DNA of 64,000 nt from Streptomyces sp. SUK 48 (GCF_009650765.1 NZ_CP045740.1:7354001-7418000); one strand, 5' to 3'. Positions 35,918 to 44,752 are shown, numbered from the stretch's first letter. Notes: generated by a model from the letters alone, not told the origin. A program made the numbers and translations.

Positions 35918-36547
35918 TCAGCGCACGCCGTGCGGGCGGAACTGCACGCTGATCCGCGGTCCCGCCGCCCGAGCCGTCTTGGGCACGCAGTGCTCCCAGG
36001 TGCGCTGGCAGGCCCCGCCCATCACGATCAGATCGCCGTGCCCGAGCGGCCGCCGTACCACCGGGCCGCCCCCGCCCGCCGGGCGCAGCAGCAGATCGCG
36101 GGGCTCGCCCACGGAGAGGATCGCGACCATGGTGTCCTCGCGGGCGCCCTTCCCGGACCGGTCGCCGTGCCAGGCCACGCTGTCCCGGCCGTCGCGGTAG
36201 TAGCACAGCCCGGCGGTGGTGAACGGCTCGCCCAGCTCCCTCGCGTAGTGCCGGGACAGGGCGGCGCGGGCCTCGTCCAGGACGGGGTGGGGGAGGGGGT
36301 CCGCGGCGCCGTAGAAGGCCAGCAGGCGGGGTACGGCGACGACGTTGTCGTACATCTTCCGCCGCTCGGCGCGCCAGGGGACCTCCGCCGCGAGCCGTTC
36401 GAACAGGGCGTCCGCGCCGGTCAGCCAGCCGGGCAGCACGTCGATCCAGGCGCCGGCGCCGAGCACGGTCCGGCGCAGTCCGCGCAGGGGGCCCGGGCGC
36501 AGCTCGTCGGTCTGGTCGAACAGGGAGCCCTGGAGGTGCGTGGCCAT
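35918..36547 (-). CDS. alkB: AlkB-type Fe(II)/2-oxoglutarate dioxygenase
   Basis: A 209-residue AlkB-family protein that would reverse alkylation damage on DNA or RNA bases by oxidative demethylation. Iron ligands are in WHGDRSG (H-x-D) and TWEHCVPK (His), and the 2-oxoglutarate-binding Arg is in PRISVQFR. YYRDGRDSVAWH and DLIVMGG are typical of bacterial members. ATG 36547 is preceded by AGGAG at a slightly long distance. It is divergent from a TetR regulator, and the shared region holds tandem repeats and a large palindrome, so joint regulation is possible. Confidence 0.88.
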   Translation of the reverse strand: MATHLQGSLFDQTDELRPGPLRGLRRTVLGAGAWIDVLPGWLTGADALFERLAAEVPWRAERRKMYDNVVAVPRLLAFYGAADPLPHPVLDEARAALSRHYARELGEPFTTAGLCYYRDGRDSVAWHGDRSGKGAREDTMVAILSVGEPRDLLLRPAGGGGPVVRRPLGHGDLIVMGGACQRTWEHCVPKTARAAGPRISVQFRPHGVR

Positions 36548-36590
36548 GGAGCCAGCGTACTCCTGATTCGAAAATACGTTCCCATCCGAT

Positions 36591-36660
36591 CGGGCGAGGC
36601 ACGGCGAGGCACGGCGAGGCGCGGCGATGCCGGGTGGTCTCGGGTGGCGCTCGGCGATGC
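36591..36660 (+). repeat. Degenerate 10-bp tandem repeat
   Basis: Four adjoining decamers (CGGGCGAGGC, ACGGCGAGGC twice, GCGGCGATGC) at 36591-36630 are followed by three more diverged 10-bp units up to 36660. The array lies between the alkB and TetR genes, upstream of the operator. Confidence 0.65.
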
Positions 36661-36679
36661 CCGCTGGTGCCTCGGCCCT

Positions 36680-36718
36680 TTCGATGCATCGGTGTATCGG
36701 ATACATTCGCGTATCGAA
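36680..36718. promoter_or_regulatory. Nested palindromic operator, TetR type
   Basis: TGTATC-G-GATACA (36693-36705) is a perfect 13-bp palindrome. It sits exactly at the centre of outer arms TTCGAT (36680-36685) and ATCGAA (36713-36718). It is AT-rich and lies 13 bases before the TetR start codon, fitting autorepression. Confidence 0.75.
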
Positions 36719-36730
36719 GGGGGTGCCGTC

Positions 36731-37426
36731 ATGCAGGAGTCCGCCAGACGCGTCACCCGGCGCCGGGCCGAGACCCGTGCCCGGCTGCTCGACGCCGCGT
36801 TCGGAGTGTTCGCGGCCAAGGGGTTCGGACGGGTCTCCATCGAGGAGGTCTGCGAGGCGGCCGGGTACAGCCGGGGCGCCTTCTACTCGAACTTCGCCAC
36901 CCTGGACGAGCTGTTCTTCGCCCTCTACCAGGAGCGCGCCGACCTCATCGCCGCCCAGGTCGCGGACGCCCTCGCCGAGGACGGCCCCGGCCTCGACGTA
37001 CCGGCCGCCGTGGACCGCGTCACCGAGGTGCTGCTGCTCGACGTGGACTGGCTGCTGGTGAAGACCGACTTCCTGGTGCACGCGGCCCGCGACCCGGAGG
37101 TCGCCCGTGTCCTGCTCGGCCACCGCGCCCGGCTCCGGGAGGCCGTCGCCGACCGCCTCTTCCGGTCCCGGGGCCACACCGGACTCCCCGCCGTGCTCGG
37201 TGACACGGCCGGCGCCGCGCACGCCGTGGTCGCGGCCTACGACGGCGTCACCACCCAGCTGCTGCTGGACAAGGACATCGAGCACGCGCGGAGCTGGCTC
37301 AAGCAGCTGCTCACCGCGCTGCTCACGGACGGCGGCGGGCGCGCCGGCCACCCCCTCGACCCCGCGCTGACCCCTCGGCCATGCGCTGACCCCTTGGTCA
37401 CGCACGGATTCCCGGCCACGTACTGA
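36731..37426 (+). CDS. TetR-family transcriptional regulator
   Basis: A 231-residue TetR regulator. The N-terminal helix-turn-helix domain (RAETRARLLDAAFGVFAAKG, then VSIEEVCEAAGYSRGAFYSNF) is followed by an all-helical ligand domain. The ATG at 36731 lies 13 bases after the nested palindrome. The C-terminal 30 residues (HPLDPALTPRPCADPLVTHG) look repetitive at the DNA level and may be a recent extension. The downstream FAD dehydrogenase gene starts 56 bases on, so both are probably cotranscribed and the dehydrogenase substrate may be the inducer. Confidence 0.9.
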   Translation: MQESARRVTRRRAETRARLLDAAFGVFAAKGFGRVSIEEVCEAAGYSRGAFYSNFATLDELFFALYQERADLIAAQVADALAEDGPGLDVPAAVDRVTEVLLLDVDWLLVKTDFLVHAARDPEVARVLLGHRARLREAVADRLFRSRGHTGLPAVLGDTAGAAHAVVAAYDGVTTQLLLDKDIEHARSWLKQLLTALLTDGGGRAGHPLDPALTPRPCADPLVTHGFPATY

Positions 37427-37481
37427 CCCCTCCACCACGAACTGACTCTCGACAACGCACTGAGGAAGGAACCTCCACGCC

Positions 37482-39155
37482 ATGGACGCGGACGTCATCG
37501 TCGTCGGAGCGGGCCTCGCCGGCCTGGTCGCGGCTCATGAACTCACCAGCCGGGGACGCCGGGTGGCCCTGGTCGACCAGGAGAACGCCGCCAACCTCGG
37601 CGGCCAGGCGTACTGGTCCTTCGGCGGCCTCTTCCTCGTGGACTCGCCCGAACAGCGCCGGATCGGCGTCAAGGACTCCTTCGAACTGGCCTGGAGCGAC
37701 TGGCGCGGCAGCGCGCGGTTCGACCGGATCGAGGACGAGGACTCCTGGGCGGTGCGCTGGGCCCGCGCCTATGTGGAGTTCGCGGCCGGCGAGAAGCGGT
37801 CCTGGCTCCAGGGGCACGGCATCGAGCTGCTGCCCACCGTCGGCTGGGCCGAGCGCGGCGACCTCAGGGCCGACGGGCACGGCAACTCCGTGCCCCGCTT
37901 CCACATCGCCTGGGGCACCGGCACCGGAGTCGTCGAACCCTTCGTCCGCCACGCCCGGCAGGCCGCCCGGGACGGACTGCTGACCTTCCACCACCGCCAC
38001 CAGGTGGACGACCTGGTCATCGAGGACGGCACCGCCCGCGGTGTGCGCGGCACGGTGCTCGCCCCCGACGACGCCCCGCGCGGCGTCGCCTCCAGCCGCG
38101 AGCGCGTCGGCGACTTCGAACTCACCGCCCAGGCCGTCGTCGTCACCACCGGCGGCATCGGCGCGAACCACGACATCGTGCGCCGCTACTGGCCCGAGCG
38201 GCTCGGCACGCCCCCCGCCGAGATGGTCACCGGCGTCCCCGCCCACGTGGACGGCCGGATGCTCGACATCAGCGCGGCGGCGGGCGTCCGCCTGGTCAAC
38301 CGGGACCGGATGTGGCACTACACGGAGGGCCTCCAGAACTGGAACCCGGTCTGGCCCGGCCACGGCATCCGCATCCTGCCCGGCCCCTCCGCCGTCTGGC
38401 TGGACGCCCTCGGCCGCCGGCTGCCCGACCCCTGCCTGCCCGGGTACGACACCCTCGGCACGCTCAAGTACCTGCGCACCACCGAGGACATCGCGGGCTA
38501 CGACCACTCCTGGTTCCTCCTCACCCGGAAGATCATCGAGAAGGAGTTCGCGCTCTCCGGCTCCGAGCAGAACCCCGACATCACCGCCAAGGACCGCAAG
38601 GCCGTGGTGCGCAGCCGGCTCGTCGGCAAGGGCGCGCCGGCGCCGGTGCGGGCGTTCCTCGACAAGGGCGCCGACTTCGTCACCGCGGACAGCCTGGAGC
38701 GGCTGGTCGAGAAGATGAACGCTCTCACCGGGCAGCCGCTGCTGGACGCGGCCGGGGTGCGCCGCCAGATCGAGGCCCGCGACCTCCAGATGACCAACCC
38801 GTACAGCAAGGACTCCCAGGTCCAGGGCATCCGCAACGCCCGCCGCTACCTCGGCGACCGGCTCGGCCGGGTGGCCGCGCCGCACCGCCTCCTGGACCCG
38901 GCCGCGGGCCCGCTGATCGGCGTACGGATGCGTGTGCTGACCCGCAAGACGCTCGGCGGCATCCAGACCGACCTCGACTCACGCGCCCTCGGCGCCGACG
39001 GGACGCCGATCGAGGGGCTGTACGCGGCCGGCGAGGTGGCCGGGTTCGGCGGCGGCGGGGTGCACGGCTACAACTCCCTGGAGGGCACCTTCCTCGGCGG
39101 CTGCCTCTTCTCGGGCCGCGCCGCGGGCCGGCACGCGGCCCGGCACACCGGCTGA
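37482..39155 (+). CDS. FAD-binding dehydrogenase, ketosteroid-dehydrogenase-like
   Basis: A 557-residue flavoprotein of the fumarate reductase/3-ketosteroid 1-dehydrogenase superfamily. The FAD dinucleotide motif opens the protein (MDADVIVVGAGLAGLVAAHE), and the C-terminal FAD-binding GLYAAGEVAGFGGGGVHGYN matches streptomycete FAD-binding dehydrogenases. QAYWSFGGLFLVDSPEQRRI is characteristic of this subgroup. The substrate is unknown; a hydrophobic ketone or steroid-like compound is only a guess. ATG 37482 follows GAGGAAGGAAC. TetR control is likely from the operon layout. Confidence 0.87.
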   Translation: MDADVIVVGAGLAGLVAAHELTSRGRRVALVDQENAANLGGQAYWSFGGLFLVDSPEQRRIGVKDSFELAWSDWRGSARFDRIEDEDSWAVRWARAYVEFAAGEKRSWLQGHGIELLPTVGWAERGDLRADGHGNSVPRFHIAWGTGTGVVEPFVRHARQAARDGLLTFHHRHQVDDLVIEDGTARGVRGTVLAPDDAPRGVASSRERVGDFELTAQAVVVTTGGIGANHDIVRRYWPERLGTPPAEMVTGVPAHVDGRMLDISAAAGVRLVNRDRMWHYTEGLQNWNPVWPGHGIRILPGPSAVWLDALGRRLPDPCLPGYDTLGTLKYLRTTEDIAGYDHSWFLLTRKIIEKEFALSGSEQNPDITAKDRKAVVRSRLVGKGAPAPVRAFLDKGADFVTADSLERLVEKMNALTGQPLLDAAGVRRQIEARDLQMTNPYSKDSQVQGIRNARRYLGDRLGRVAAPHRLLDPAAGPLIGVRMRVLTRKTLGGIQTDLDSRALGADGTPIEGLYAAGEVAGFGGGGVHGYNSLEGTFLGGCLFSGRAAGRHAARHTG

Positions 39156-39168
39156 CCTGGGGCGCCCC

Positions 39169-39251
39169 TAGGTCCTCTCGTTTGGATCTTGCCGGGCTCG
39201 CGGGGTCTGGCACCGCTTTCTGATCCGGCCTGATCCAGACGAAAGACCCTA
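39169..39251. mobile_element. MITE-like 79-bp element with TA target duplication
   Basis: The element 39171-39249 has imperfect terminal inverted repeats (GGTCCTCTCGTTTGGATC left; GATCCAGACGAAAGACCC right) and is flanked by TA on both sides (39169-39170 and 39250-39251). It is too short to encode a transposase. This form fits a non-autonomous IS630/Tc1-type miniature element. Its right edge supplies one base of the stop codon of the adjacent DUF488 gene. Confidence 0.65.
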
Positions 39252-39605
39252 GCCGTCGGCGCACCCGAGCAGCTCCAGGAGCACCTGGGCGTGGCTGCGC
39301 TCCGGCAGCTTGCGCGCCGTCAGCAGGGTCACCGGGCCCGCGCGGACCGACTCCCGCAGGCCGTCGAGCAGCTCGGCGGCCTCGGGGGCGGCCAGTTCCG
39401 CCTCGTACAGGGCGCGGAAGCCCTCGTACGACCCGCCGCCGTGGTACCAGGTGCGCAGCTTCGCCGAGGGGGTGAGCCCCTTGGGCCACTCGTCCACGTG
39501 CGCGGCCTCCTTGGTCACGCCCCGCGGCCACAGCCGGTCGACCAGCACCCGCAGCCCGTCGTCGGGCTCGGGCGGTTCATAGATCCGGCGCACGCGCACG
39601 CTCAT
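39249..39605 (-). CDS. DUF488-family protein
   Basis: A 118-residue DUF488 protein with the family core VRRIYEPPEPDDGLRVLVDR, LWPRGVTKEAAHVDEW and LRTWYHGGGSYEGFRALYEA. Function is unknown. The frame is open upstream, but ATG 39605 with AGGAAGGGG upstream gives the family length. The TAG stop is formed at the edge of a MITE-like element: T and A from the flanking target and G from the element. The protein end (LLELLGCADG) looks complete, so the insertion seems to have preserved it. Confidence 0.87.
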   Translation of the reverse strand: MSVRVRRIYEPPEPDDGLRVLVDRLWPRGVTKEAAHVDEWPKGLTPSAKLRTWYHGGGSYEGFRALYEAELAAPEAAELLDGLRESVRAGPVTLLTARKLPERSHAQVLLELLGCADG

Positions 39606-39828
39606 GACCGGACCCCTTCCTGCGCGACGGCGGCCACCTCCGGCGAGCGTACTGCGCGGGCCGCGGGGGCGCCGGTCGGCGGCCCGGCCGCCCGGAACCC
39701 GCCACTCACCCGCCTCCACCCCCGCCGAGCAGCGATCTCGCCACCACCTGGCCAGAATGAAACCGGAGACCCGGAGCCACCGGCGCCTCTAGTCTGTGGG
39801 CCAGCCGACCACCTCAAGAGGAGCGCAC

Positions 39829-41250
39829 GTGACGTCACCCCGCAGACAGCCCGCCCGCCGCCGTACCACGGTCCTCGGCCGCCGGGCGGTGCTCGCCACC
39901 GTGCCCGTCGCCGTGGCCGCGCTCGTCGGTGCCGCCGGACCGGCCGGCGCGGGCACCATCGGCGCGGCCGGCGCGGGCGACCCCTACTTCCCGCTCAGCG
40001 GCAACGGCGGCTACCACGTGCGCCACTACGACCTGACGCTGCGCTACCAGAAGGACGGCCGCCTGGACGGCACCGCGGTCCTCAGCGCCCGCGCCACCCA
40101 GCCGCTCACCCGCTTCGACCTCGACTTCAAGGGACTGACGGTCGGCGGCGTCAAGGTCGACCGCGGCGCCGCGGGCGTCAAGCGCTCCGGGCAGGAACTC
40201 GTCGTCACCCCGCGCCACGCCCTGCGCGCGGGCCAGGACTTCACGGTCACCGTCACCTATCACGGCACGCCCAAGCCGGTCACCGACCCCGACGGCTCGG
40301 CGGACGGCTGGATCGCCACCGACGACGGCGCGTTCGTCGCCAATGAGCCCCAGGGCGCCATGACCTGGTTCCCGGGGAACGCCCACCCCAAGGACAAGTC
40401 GTCGTACGACTTCACCCTCACCGTGCCCAAGGGCCGCACCGCCGTCGCCAACGGGAACCTGCTCGGACAGCGCACCGTCGGGAACGAGACCACCTTCCGC
40501 TGGCGCGAGACCCGGCCCATGGCCGCCTACCTGGCCACCGCCACCATCGGCACCTTCCAGGTCAGGCAGTACACCACCCGCGACGGCATCCGGGTCTACG
40601 ACGCCGTCGACCCGCGTGAGGCCAAGGCCGCGGCCCCGGTGCTCAAGCAACTGCCGTCGGTCCTGGAGTGGGAGAGCAAGCTCTTCGGGCCCTACCCGTT
40701 CACGTCGGCCGGCTCCATCGTGGACCACGCGAAGGTCGGCTACGCCCTGGAGACGCAGACCCGCCCGCTCTACGACTCCGCGCCCGACATCCTCACCCTG
40801 GTGCACGAGAGCGCCCACCAGTGGTTCGGCGACTCGGTGTCGCTGACCTCCTGGAAGGACATCTGGCTGAACGAGGGCTTCGCGACCTACGCGGAGTGGC
40901 TCTACTCCGAGCAGCACGGCGGCGCGAGCGCCCAGCACACCTTCGACGAGCTCGACGCCCGCCCGGCGGGCAACGAGCTGTGGGCCTACCCGCCCGGCGA
41001 CCCGGGCAGCGGCGAGAACATCTTCGGCACGCCCGTCTACGACCGCGGCGCGATGGCCCTGCACGAGCTGCGCAAGGCGGTCGGGGACCGGACGTTCTTC
41101 GCGATCCTGCGCGCCTGGGCCGCCGAGCACCGGGACGGACACGGCACCACCGCGCAGTTCGTCCGGCTCGCCGAGAAGAAGTCCCAGAAGCCGCTGGACT
41201 CCCTCTTCCACACCTGGCTGTTCACGAAGGGCAAGCCGAACCGGGCCTGA
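39829..41250 (+). CDS. Secreted M1-family metallopeptidase
   Basis: A 473-residue zinc peptidase of the aminopeptidase N type but short. The N-terminus carries a basic twin-Arg-containing signal (RRRTTVLGRRAVLATVPVAV), possibly Tat-dependent, ending near A-G-A-G. Zinc ligands are His326 and His330 with catalytic Glu327 (LVHESAHQWFG), and Glu349 (WLNEGFATYAEW). The usual GAMEN is replaced by YALETQ, as in other short streptomycete M1 members. It lacks the large C-terminal domains of PepN. GTG 39829 follows AGAGGAG. Confidence 0.88.
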   Translation: MTSPRRQPARRRTTVLGRRAVLATVPVAVAALVGAAGPAGAGTIGAAGAGDPYFPLSGNGGYHVRHYDLTLRYQKDGRLDGTAVLSARATQPLTRFDLDFKGLTVGGVKVDRGAAGVKRSGQELVVTPRHALRAGQDFTVTVTYHGTPKPVTDPDGSADGWIATDDGAFVANEPQGAMTWFPGNAHPKDKSSYDFTLTVPKGRTAVANGNLLGQRTVGNETTFRWRETRPMAAYLATATIGTFQVRQYTTRDGIRVYDAVDPREAKAAAPVLKQLPSVLEWESKLFGPYPFTSAGSIVDHAKVGYALETQTRPLYDSAPDILTLVHESAHQWFGDSVSLTSWKDIWLNEGFATYAEWLYSEQHGGASAQHTFDELDARPAGNELWAYPPGDPGSGENIFGTPVYDRGAMALHELRKAVGDRTFFAILRAWAAEHRDGHGTTAQFVRLAEKKSQKPLDSLFHTWLFTKGKPNRA

Positions 41251-41292
41251 GTTCTTACCAATTCCACATAACTGTCGGCGAAGCTCGACGGC

Positions 41293-42027
41293 ATGATCAA
41301 CCGCAGAACCGCTCTTCCCCTCCTCGCCTCCCCGCTGCTGCTCACCGGCTGCGGCGGGAGCGGCGGGGAGGCCGGGCACCGGGCGCGGCCCACCCGGCCC
41401 GCGCCCGCGTCCGGCACCACCTCGCAGGCCGAACAGGCCCCCCACGCGATACCCGGGCTCGGCCCCACCAGGACGGCGGCGATACCGGAGCAGTGCACCC
41501 AGGCCGTCGTCGCCACCGGGCGCGGCCCCGACTCCCCGCAGTGCACGGTCGTCCTGCACCAGCGCACCGCCGACGGCTGGCAGGCGGGCCCGAGCTGGCC
41601 CGCGCACAACGCGCTCAAGGGCTGGAGCGCCCACCACATGCTGGGCGACCTGCGCTCCCCGCTCGGCGTGTACACCCTCTCCGACGCCGGAGGACTGCTG
41701 CCCGACCCCGGCAGCAGACTGCCGTACCACGAGTCCGCCGGATTCCACTCGCCCGGCACCGGTTTCGAGGGCGAACCCCTGGACGGCTGCTTCGACTACG
41801 TCATCGCCATAAACTACAACCGCAAGCCCGGCACCTCCCCGCTGGACTGGACCCGCCCCCTCGGCCCCCGGCGCGGCGGGGGAGTCTGGCTGCACGTCGA
41901 CCACGGCGGCCCCACCCACGGCTGCGTCAGCGTCGCCAAGGCGCACATGAAGGACCTGCTGCGCACCCTCGACCCGGCCCGGCACCCGGTCGTCGCGATG
42001 GGGTACGCCGACTGGCTCGCGGCCTGA
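41293..42027 (+). CDS. L,D-transpeptidase-like lipoprotein
   Basis: A 244-residue protein with a lipoprotein signal; the lipidated Cys20 is in LLLTGCGG. The C-terminal YkuD-type domain has the catalytic motif HGGPTHGCVSV with His209 and Cys211. Such enzymes form or edit 3-3 peptidoglycan cross-links outside the membrane, though streptomycete short forms may have other acyl-transfer roles. The following two-component system begins 20 bases downstream and may share a cell-envelope role. Confidence 0.82.
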   Translation: MINRRTALPLLASPLLLTGCGGSGGEAGHRARPTRPAPASGTTSQAEQAPHAIPGLGPTRTAAIPEQCTQAVVATGRGPDSPQCTVVLHQRTADGWQAGPSWPAHNALKGWSAHHMLGDLRSPLGVYTLSDAGGLLPDPGSRLPYHESAGFHSPGTGFEGEPLDGCFDYVIAINYNRKPGTSPLDWTRPLGPRRGGGVWLHVDHGGPTHGCVSVAKAHMKDLLRTLDPARHPVVAMGYADWLAA

Positions 42028-42033
42028 GCCGCT

Positions 42034-42039
42034 TAGTAT
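42034..42039 (+). promoter_or_regulatory. -10 element for a leaderless response-regulator mRNA
   Basis: TAGTAT ends eight bases before the GTG start at 42048, and no Shine-Dalgarno is present. This is the spacing expected when transcription starts at the first base of the start codon. No clear -35 is seen. Confidence 0.55.
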
Positions 42040-42047
42040 CCGCGATT

Positions 42048-42752
42048 GTGTGCGCACATGTGCTGGTCGCCGAGGACGACGAGAAGCAGGCCGAACTGAT
42101 CCGCCGCTCCCTGCTGGCCGAGGGACACACCGCGACGGTGGTGCACGACGGCGGGGCCGCGCTCGAAACGGCCCGCCGGCTGCGGCCCGACCTCCTCGTC
42201 CTCGATCTGATGCTGCCGGTCCTGGACGGCTTCGGCGTCTGCCGCGGACTGCGCGGCGAGGACGGTGAGCTGGACGTCCCCGTGGTGATACTCACCGCCC
42301 GCTCCGGCGAGGACGACGTGCTGCTCGGCCTCGAACTGGGCGCCGACGACTACCTCACCAAGCCGTACAGCCCGCGCGAACTGATGGCCCGCGTCCGCAC
42401 GGTGCTGCGACGCAGCGGCCGGGCCGCCGGCGCCCGCGGCGACGACCCGGCGGTGCGGGCCGCCGGGCTCAGCGTCGACCCGGTACGGCACGAGGTGCGC
42501 TGCGAGGGACTGCCGGTGGACGTCACCCCGGCCGAGTTCCAGATCCTGCTGGCGATGGCGGCCGAACCGGAGCGGGTGTTCACCCGGCGCCAACTCCTCC
42601 AGTGCACCCGGGGGTTCGACCGGTCCTCCACCGAACGGGCCGTCGACGTCCACATCATGAACCTGCGCCGCAAGATAGAGGCCGACTCCCGGCGTCCGGT
42701 ACGGCTGCTCACCGTGTTCGGCGTCGGCTACAAGCTCAGCGGCCGGCCGTGA
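42048..42752 (+). CDS. OmpR-family response regulator
   Basis: A 234-residue two-component regulator. The receiver has the acid pair near residues 9-11 (VAEDDEKQAE), phosphoacceptor Asp53 (LLVLDLMLPVLDG), Thr in ILTARSGEDD and Lys in DYLTKPYSPREL. The winged-helix output domain follows (VTPAEFQILLAMAAEPERVF, then SSTERAVDVHIMNLRRKIE). GTG 42048 looks leaderless; GTG 42060 is an alternative. The stop overlaps the sensor kinase start by GTGA, so the pair is translationally coupled. Confidence 0.9.
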   Translation: MCAHVLVAEDDEKQAELIRRSLLAEGHTATVVHDGGAALETARRLRPDLLVLDLMLPVLDGFGVCRGLRGEDGELDVPVVILTARSGEDDVLLGLELGADDYLTKPYSPRELMARVRTVLRRSGRAAGARGDDPAVRAAGLSVDPVRHEVRCEGLPVDVTPAEFQILLAMAAEPERVFTRRQLLQCTRGFDRSSTERAVDVHIMNLRRKIEADSRRPVRLLTVFGVGYKLSGRP

Positions 42753-44752
42753 GGTCCCGGCCGGGGCGGGGGAGCGGGGGCCGGGGCGCCCGGCGCCGGA
42801 TACCGCTGCGCAAGCGGCTGCTGGTCCGGCTGCTGTCCGTCTCCGCGCTGATCGCCGTCTGCTCGGTGGCGGCCACCGCCTGGCTCGCGGTGACCACCAC
42901 CACCAGCGCCCTCAAGGAGGAACAGGGCCAGGACCTCGCCGCCGACAACAGCATCCTCGCCCAGCTCAGCGGGTACGCGGCCACCCACTCCGACTGGTCC
43001 GGCGTCCAGCGGTCCGTGCGCGACCTGGCGGCGCGGACCGGGCGGCGGATCGCGCTCACCACCCCCGACCGCACCCTCGTCGCCGACTCCGCGCCGCGCG
43101 GCACCCCGCTGCCGCCCCGGCCCGCCGCCGGCGTGGACCCGCTGCGCACCGACACCTACAGCGAGACCGGCGCCCAGCTCAGCGGCATCGACCCGCGCGC
43201 CGTCGGCCCCTACCGGCTGCCCGCGAAGGAACGCGCCGCACTGGAGTCGCTGGCCGCCCGGGACCGGCGATGCTATGCCCGCTACGGCCTGCGGACCACG
43301 GTGCGGGCAACGCCCAGCGGACGCCCCGTGCTCGCCGGCGGCGACGGCGCCGACCCGTCCGGCTACGGCGTGGCGGGGTGCGGGACCGAGGGGCTCGACG
43401 CCCCGACGCCCACCGAGACCCGGGCCCTGGACACGCTGTCCCAGCTCGCCCGCCCCTGTCTGCGGCAGGCGGGCCTGGACGCCGGCGGCGGCCCGCTGTT
43501 CCTCGCCTACGACCCGGGGGCCAAGGACCACTTCGGCGGTGGCCCCCTGCTCGCCAAGGTCGCGGGCAAGGACCGGGAGGCCACTGTGCGTTCGGCCCAG
43601 ACCTGTGTGCTCGGCGCGCGCCGCGCCCAGCTGGAGCCCTATGTCGCCCCGGCCGCCGACCTGTTCCTCGGCATCGGCGACCAGAACCCGTCCCGCTTCG
43701 ACATGTCACCGGCGAACAAGTCCAAGGTGGTGTCCGCGGCCGGGCTGGTCCTCGCCGTCACCGTCGCGGTGACCGCCGCCGTCGCCATCCGGCTGGTACG
43801 GCCGCTGCGCGCGCTGACCGAGGCCGCGCAGGCGCCGCCCGAGCGGCATGTCCGGGTGCCCGTGACCACCCGGGACGAGACCGGCATCCTCGCGGAGGCG
43901 TTCAACGAACTCACCGAGCGCCGCGAACGCCTGGAGGCCCAGCGCAAGGCCATGGTCAGCGACATCGCGCACGAACTGCGCAGCCCGCTCACCAACATCC
44001 GGGGCTGGCTTGAGGTGATGCGCGACGGCGTGGTCGAACCGGATCCGGGCCTGCTGGACTCCCTGCACGAGGAGGCGCTCGTCCTCCAGCGGATCATCGA
44101 CGATCTCCAGGACCTGGCCGCCGCCGACGCGGGCACCCTGCGCCTGCACCGCGAACCGCTGCCCGCGGGCGAACTGCTGGGCCAGGTCGCCGCCGCCCAC
44201 CGGGTGGCCGCCGACGCGGCCGGGGTCGCGCTGGTGACCGGGGCCGACCCGGCGCTCTGGCTGGACGCCGACCCGGTACGGATGCGGCAGGTGCTCGGCA
44301 ACCTCGTCTCCAACGCGCTGCGGCACACCCCGGCCGACGGCACGGTCACCCTGACGGCCCGCCGGGACGGCACCGACGCCGTGCTCACCGTCGCCGACAC
44401 CGGCTCGGGCATCGCCGCCGAGGATCTGCCGCAGGTCTTCGAACGGTTCTGGCGGGCCGAGAAGTCGCGCAGCCGCCGCACCGGAGGCAGTGGTCTCGGG
44501 CTCCCGATCGTCCGCCAGCTGCTGGCCGCGCACGGGGGTACGGCGCATGCCACCAGCGAGTCCGGAGAGGGCGCGGTGTTCACCCTGCGGCTGCCGGCCA
44601 CGCCGGCACCGGGGGAGGAGCCGTGGGGGAGCCGACCGAGAAGTCGTGAGCCACCGTGCCGGGTTCAGCCCGAACGCGAGTGGGAGCGGGCCCGGCGGCG
44701 CAGCCTGCGGCGCTCCACCTCGGTGGTGCCGCCCCAGACGCCGATGCCTTGA
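42749..44752 (+). CDS. Membrane sensor histidine kinase
   Basis: A 667-residue kinase. TM1 (about 24-48) and TM2 (about 328-352) flank a large extracytoplasmic domain of about 280 residues with several Cys. A HAMP region, His408 (SDIAHELRSPLTN), N box NLVSNALRHTP, DTGSGIA and GGSGLGLPIV follow. Start GTG 42749 overlaps the regulator stop. The last ~35 residues (Arg/Ser-rich) run antisense into the WhiB-family gene. A five-G run at 44625-44629 is followed in another frame by a natural ending E-P-T-E-K-S-stop, so the true 3' end may be near 44650 if a base is missing. Confidence 0.87.
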   Translation: MRSRPGRGSGGRGARRRIPLRKRLLVRLLSVSALIAVCSVAATAWLAVTTTTSALKEEQGQDLAADNSILAQLSGYAATHSDWSGVQRSVRDLAARTGRRIALTTPDRTLVADSAPRGTPLPPRPAAGVDPLRTDTYSETGAQLSGIDPRAVGPYRLPAKERAALESLAARDRRCYARYGLRTTVRATPSGRPVLAGGDGADPSGYGVAGCGTEGLDAPTPTETRALDTLSQLARPCLRQAGLDAGGGPLFLAYDPGAKDHFGGGPLLAKVAGKDREATVRSAQTCVLGARRAQLEPYVAPAADLFLGIGDQNPSRFDMSPANKSKVVSAAGLVLAVTVAVTAAVAIRLVRPLRALTEAAQAPPERHVRVPVTTRDETGILAEAFNELTERRERLEAQRKAMVSDIAHELRSPLTNIRGWLEVMRDGVVEPDPGLLDSLHEEALVLQRIIDDLQDLAAADAGTLRLHREPLPAGELLGQVAAAHRVAADAAGVALVTGADPALWLDADPVRMRQVLGNLVSNALRHTPADGTVTLTARRDGTDAVLTVADTGSGIAAEDLPQVFERFWRAEKSRSRRTGGSGLGLPIVRQLLAAHGGTAHATSESGEGAVFTLRLPATPAPGEEPWGSRPRSREPPCRVQPEREWERARRRSLRRSTSVVPPQTPMP

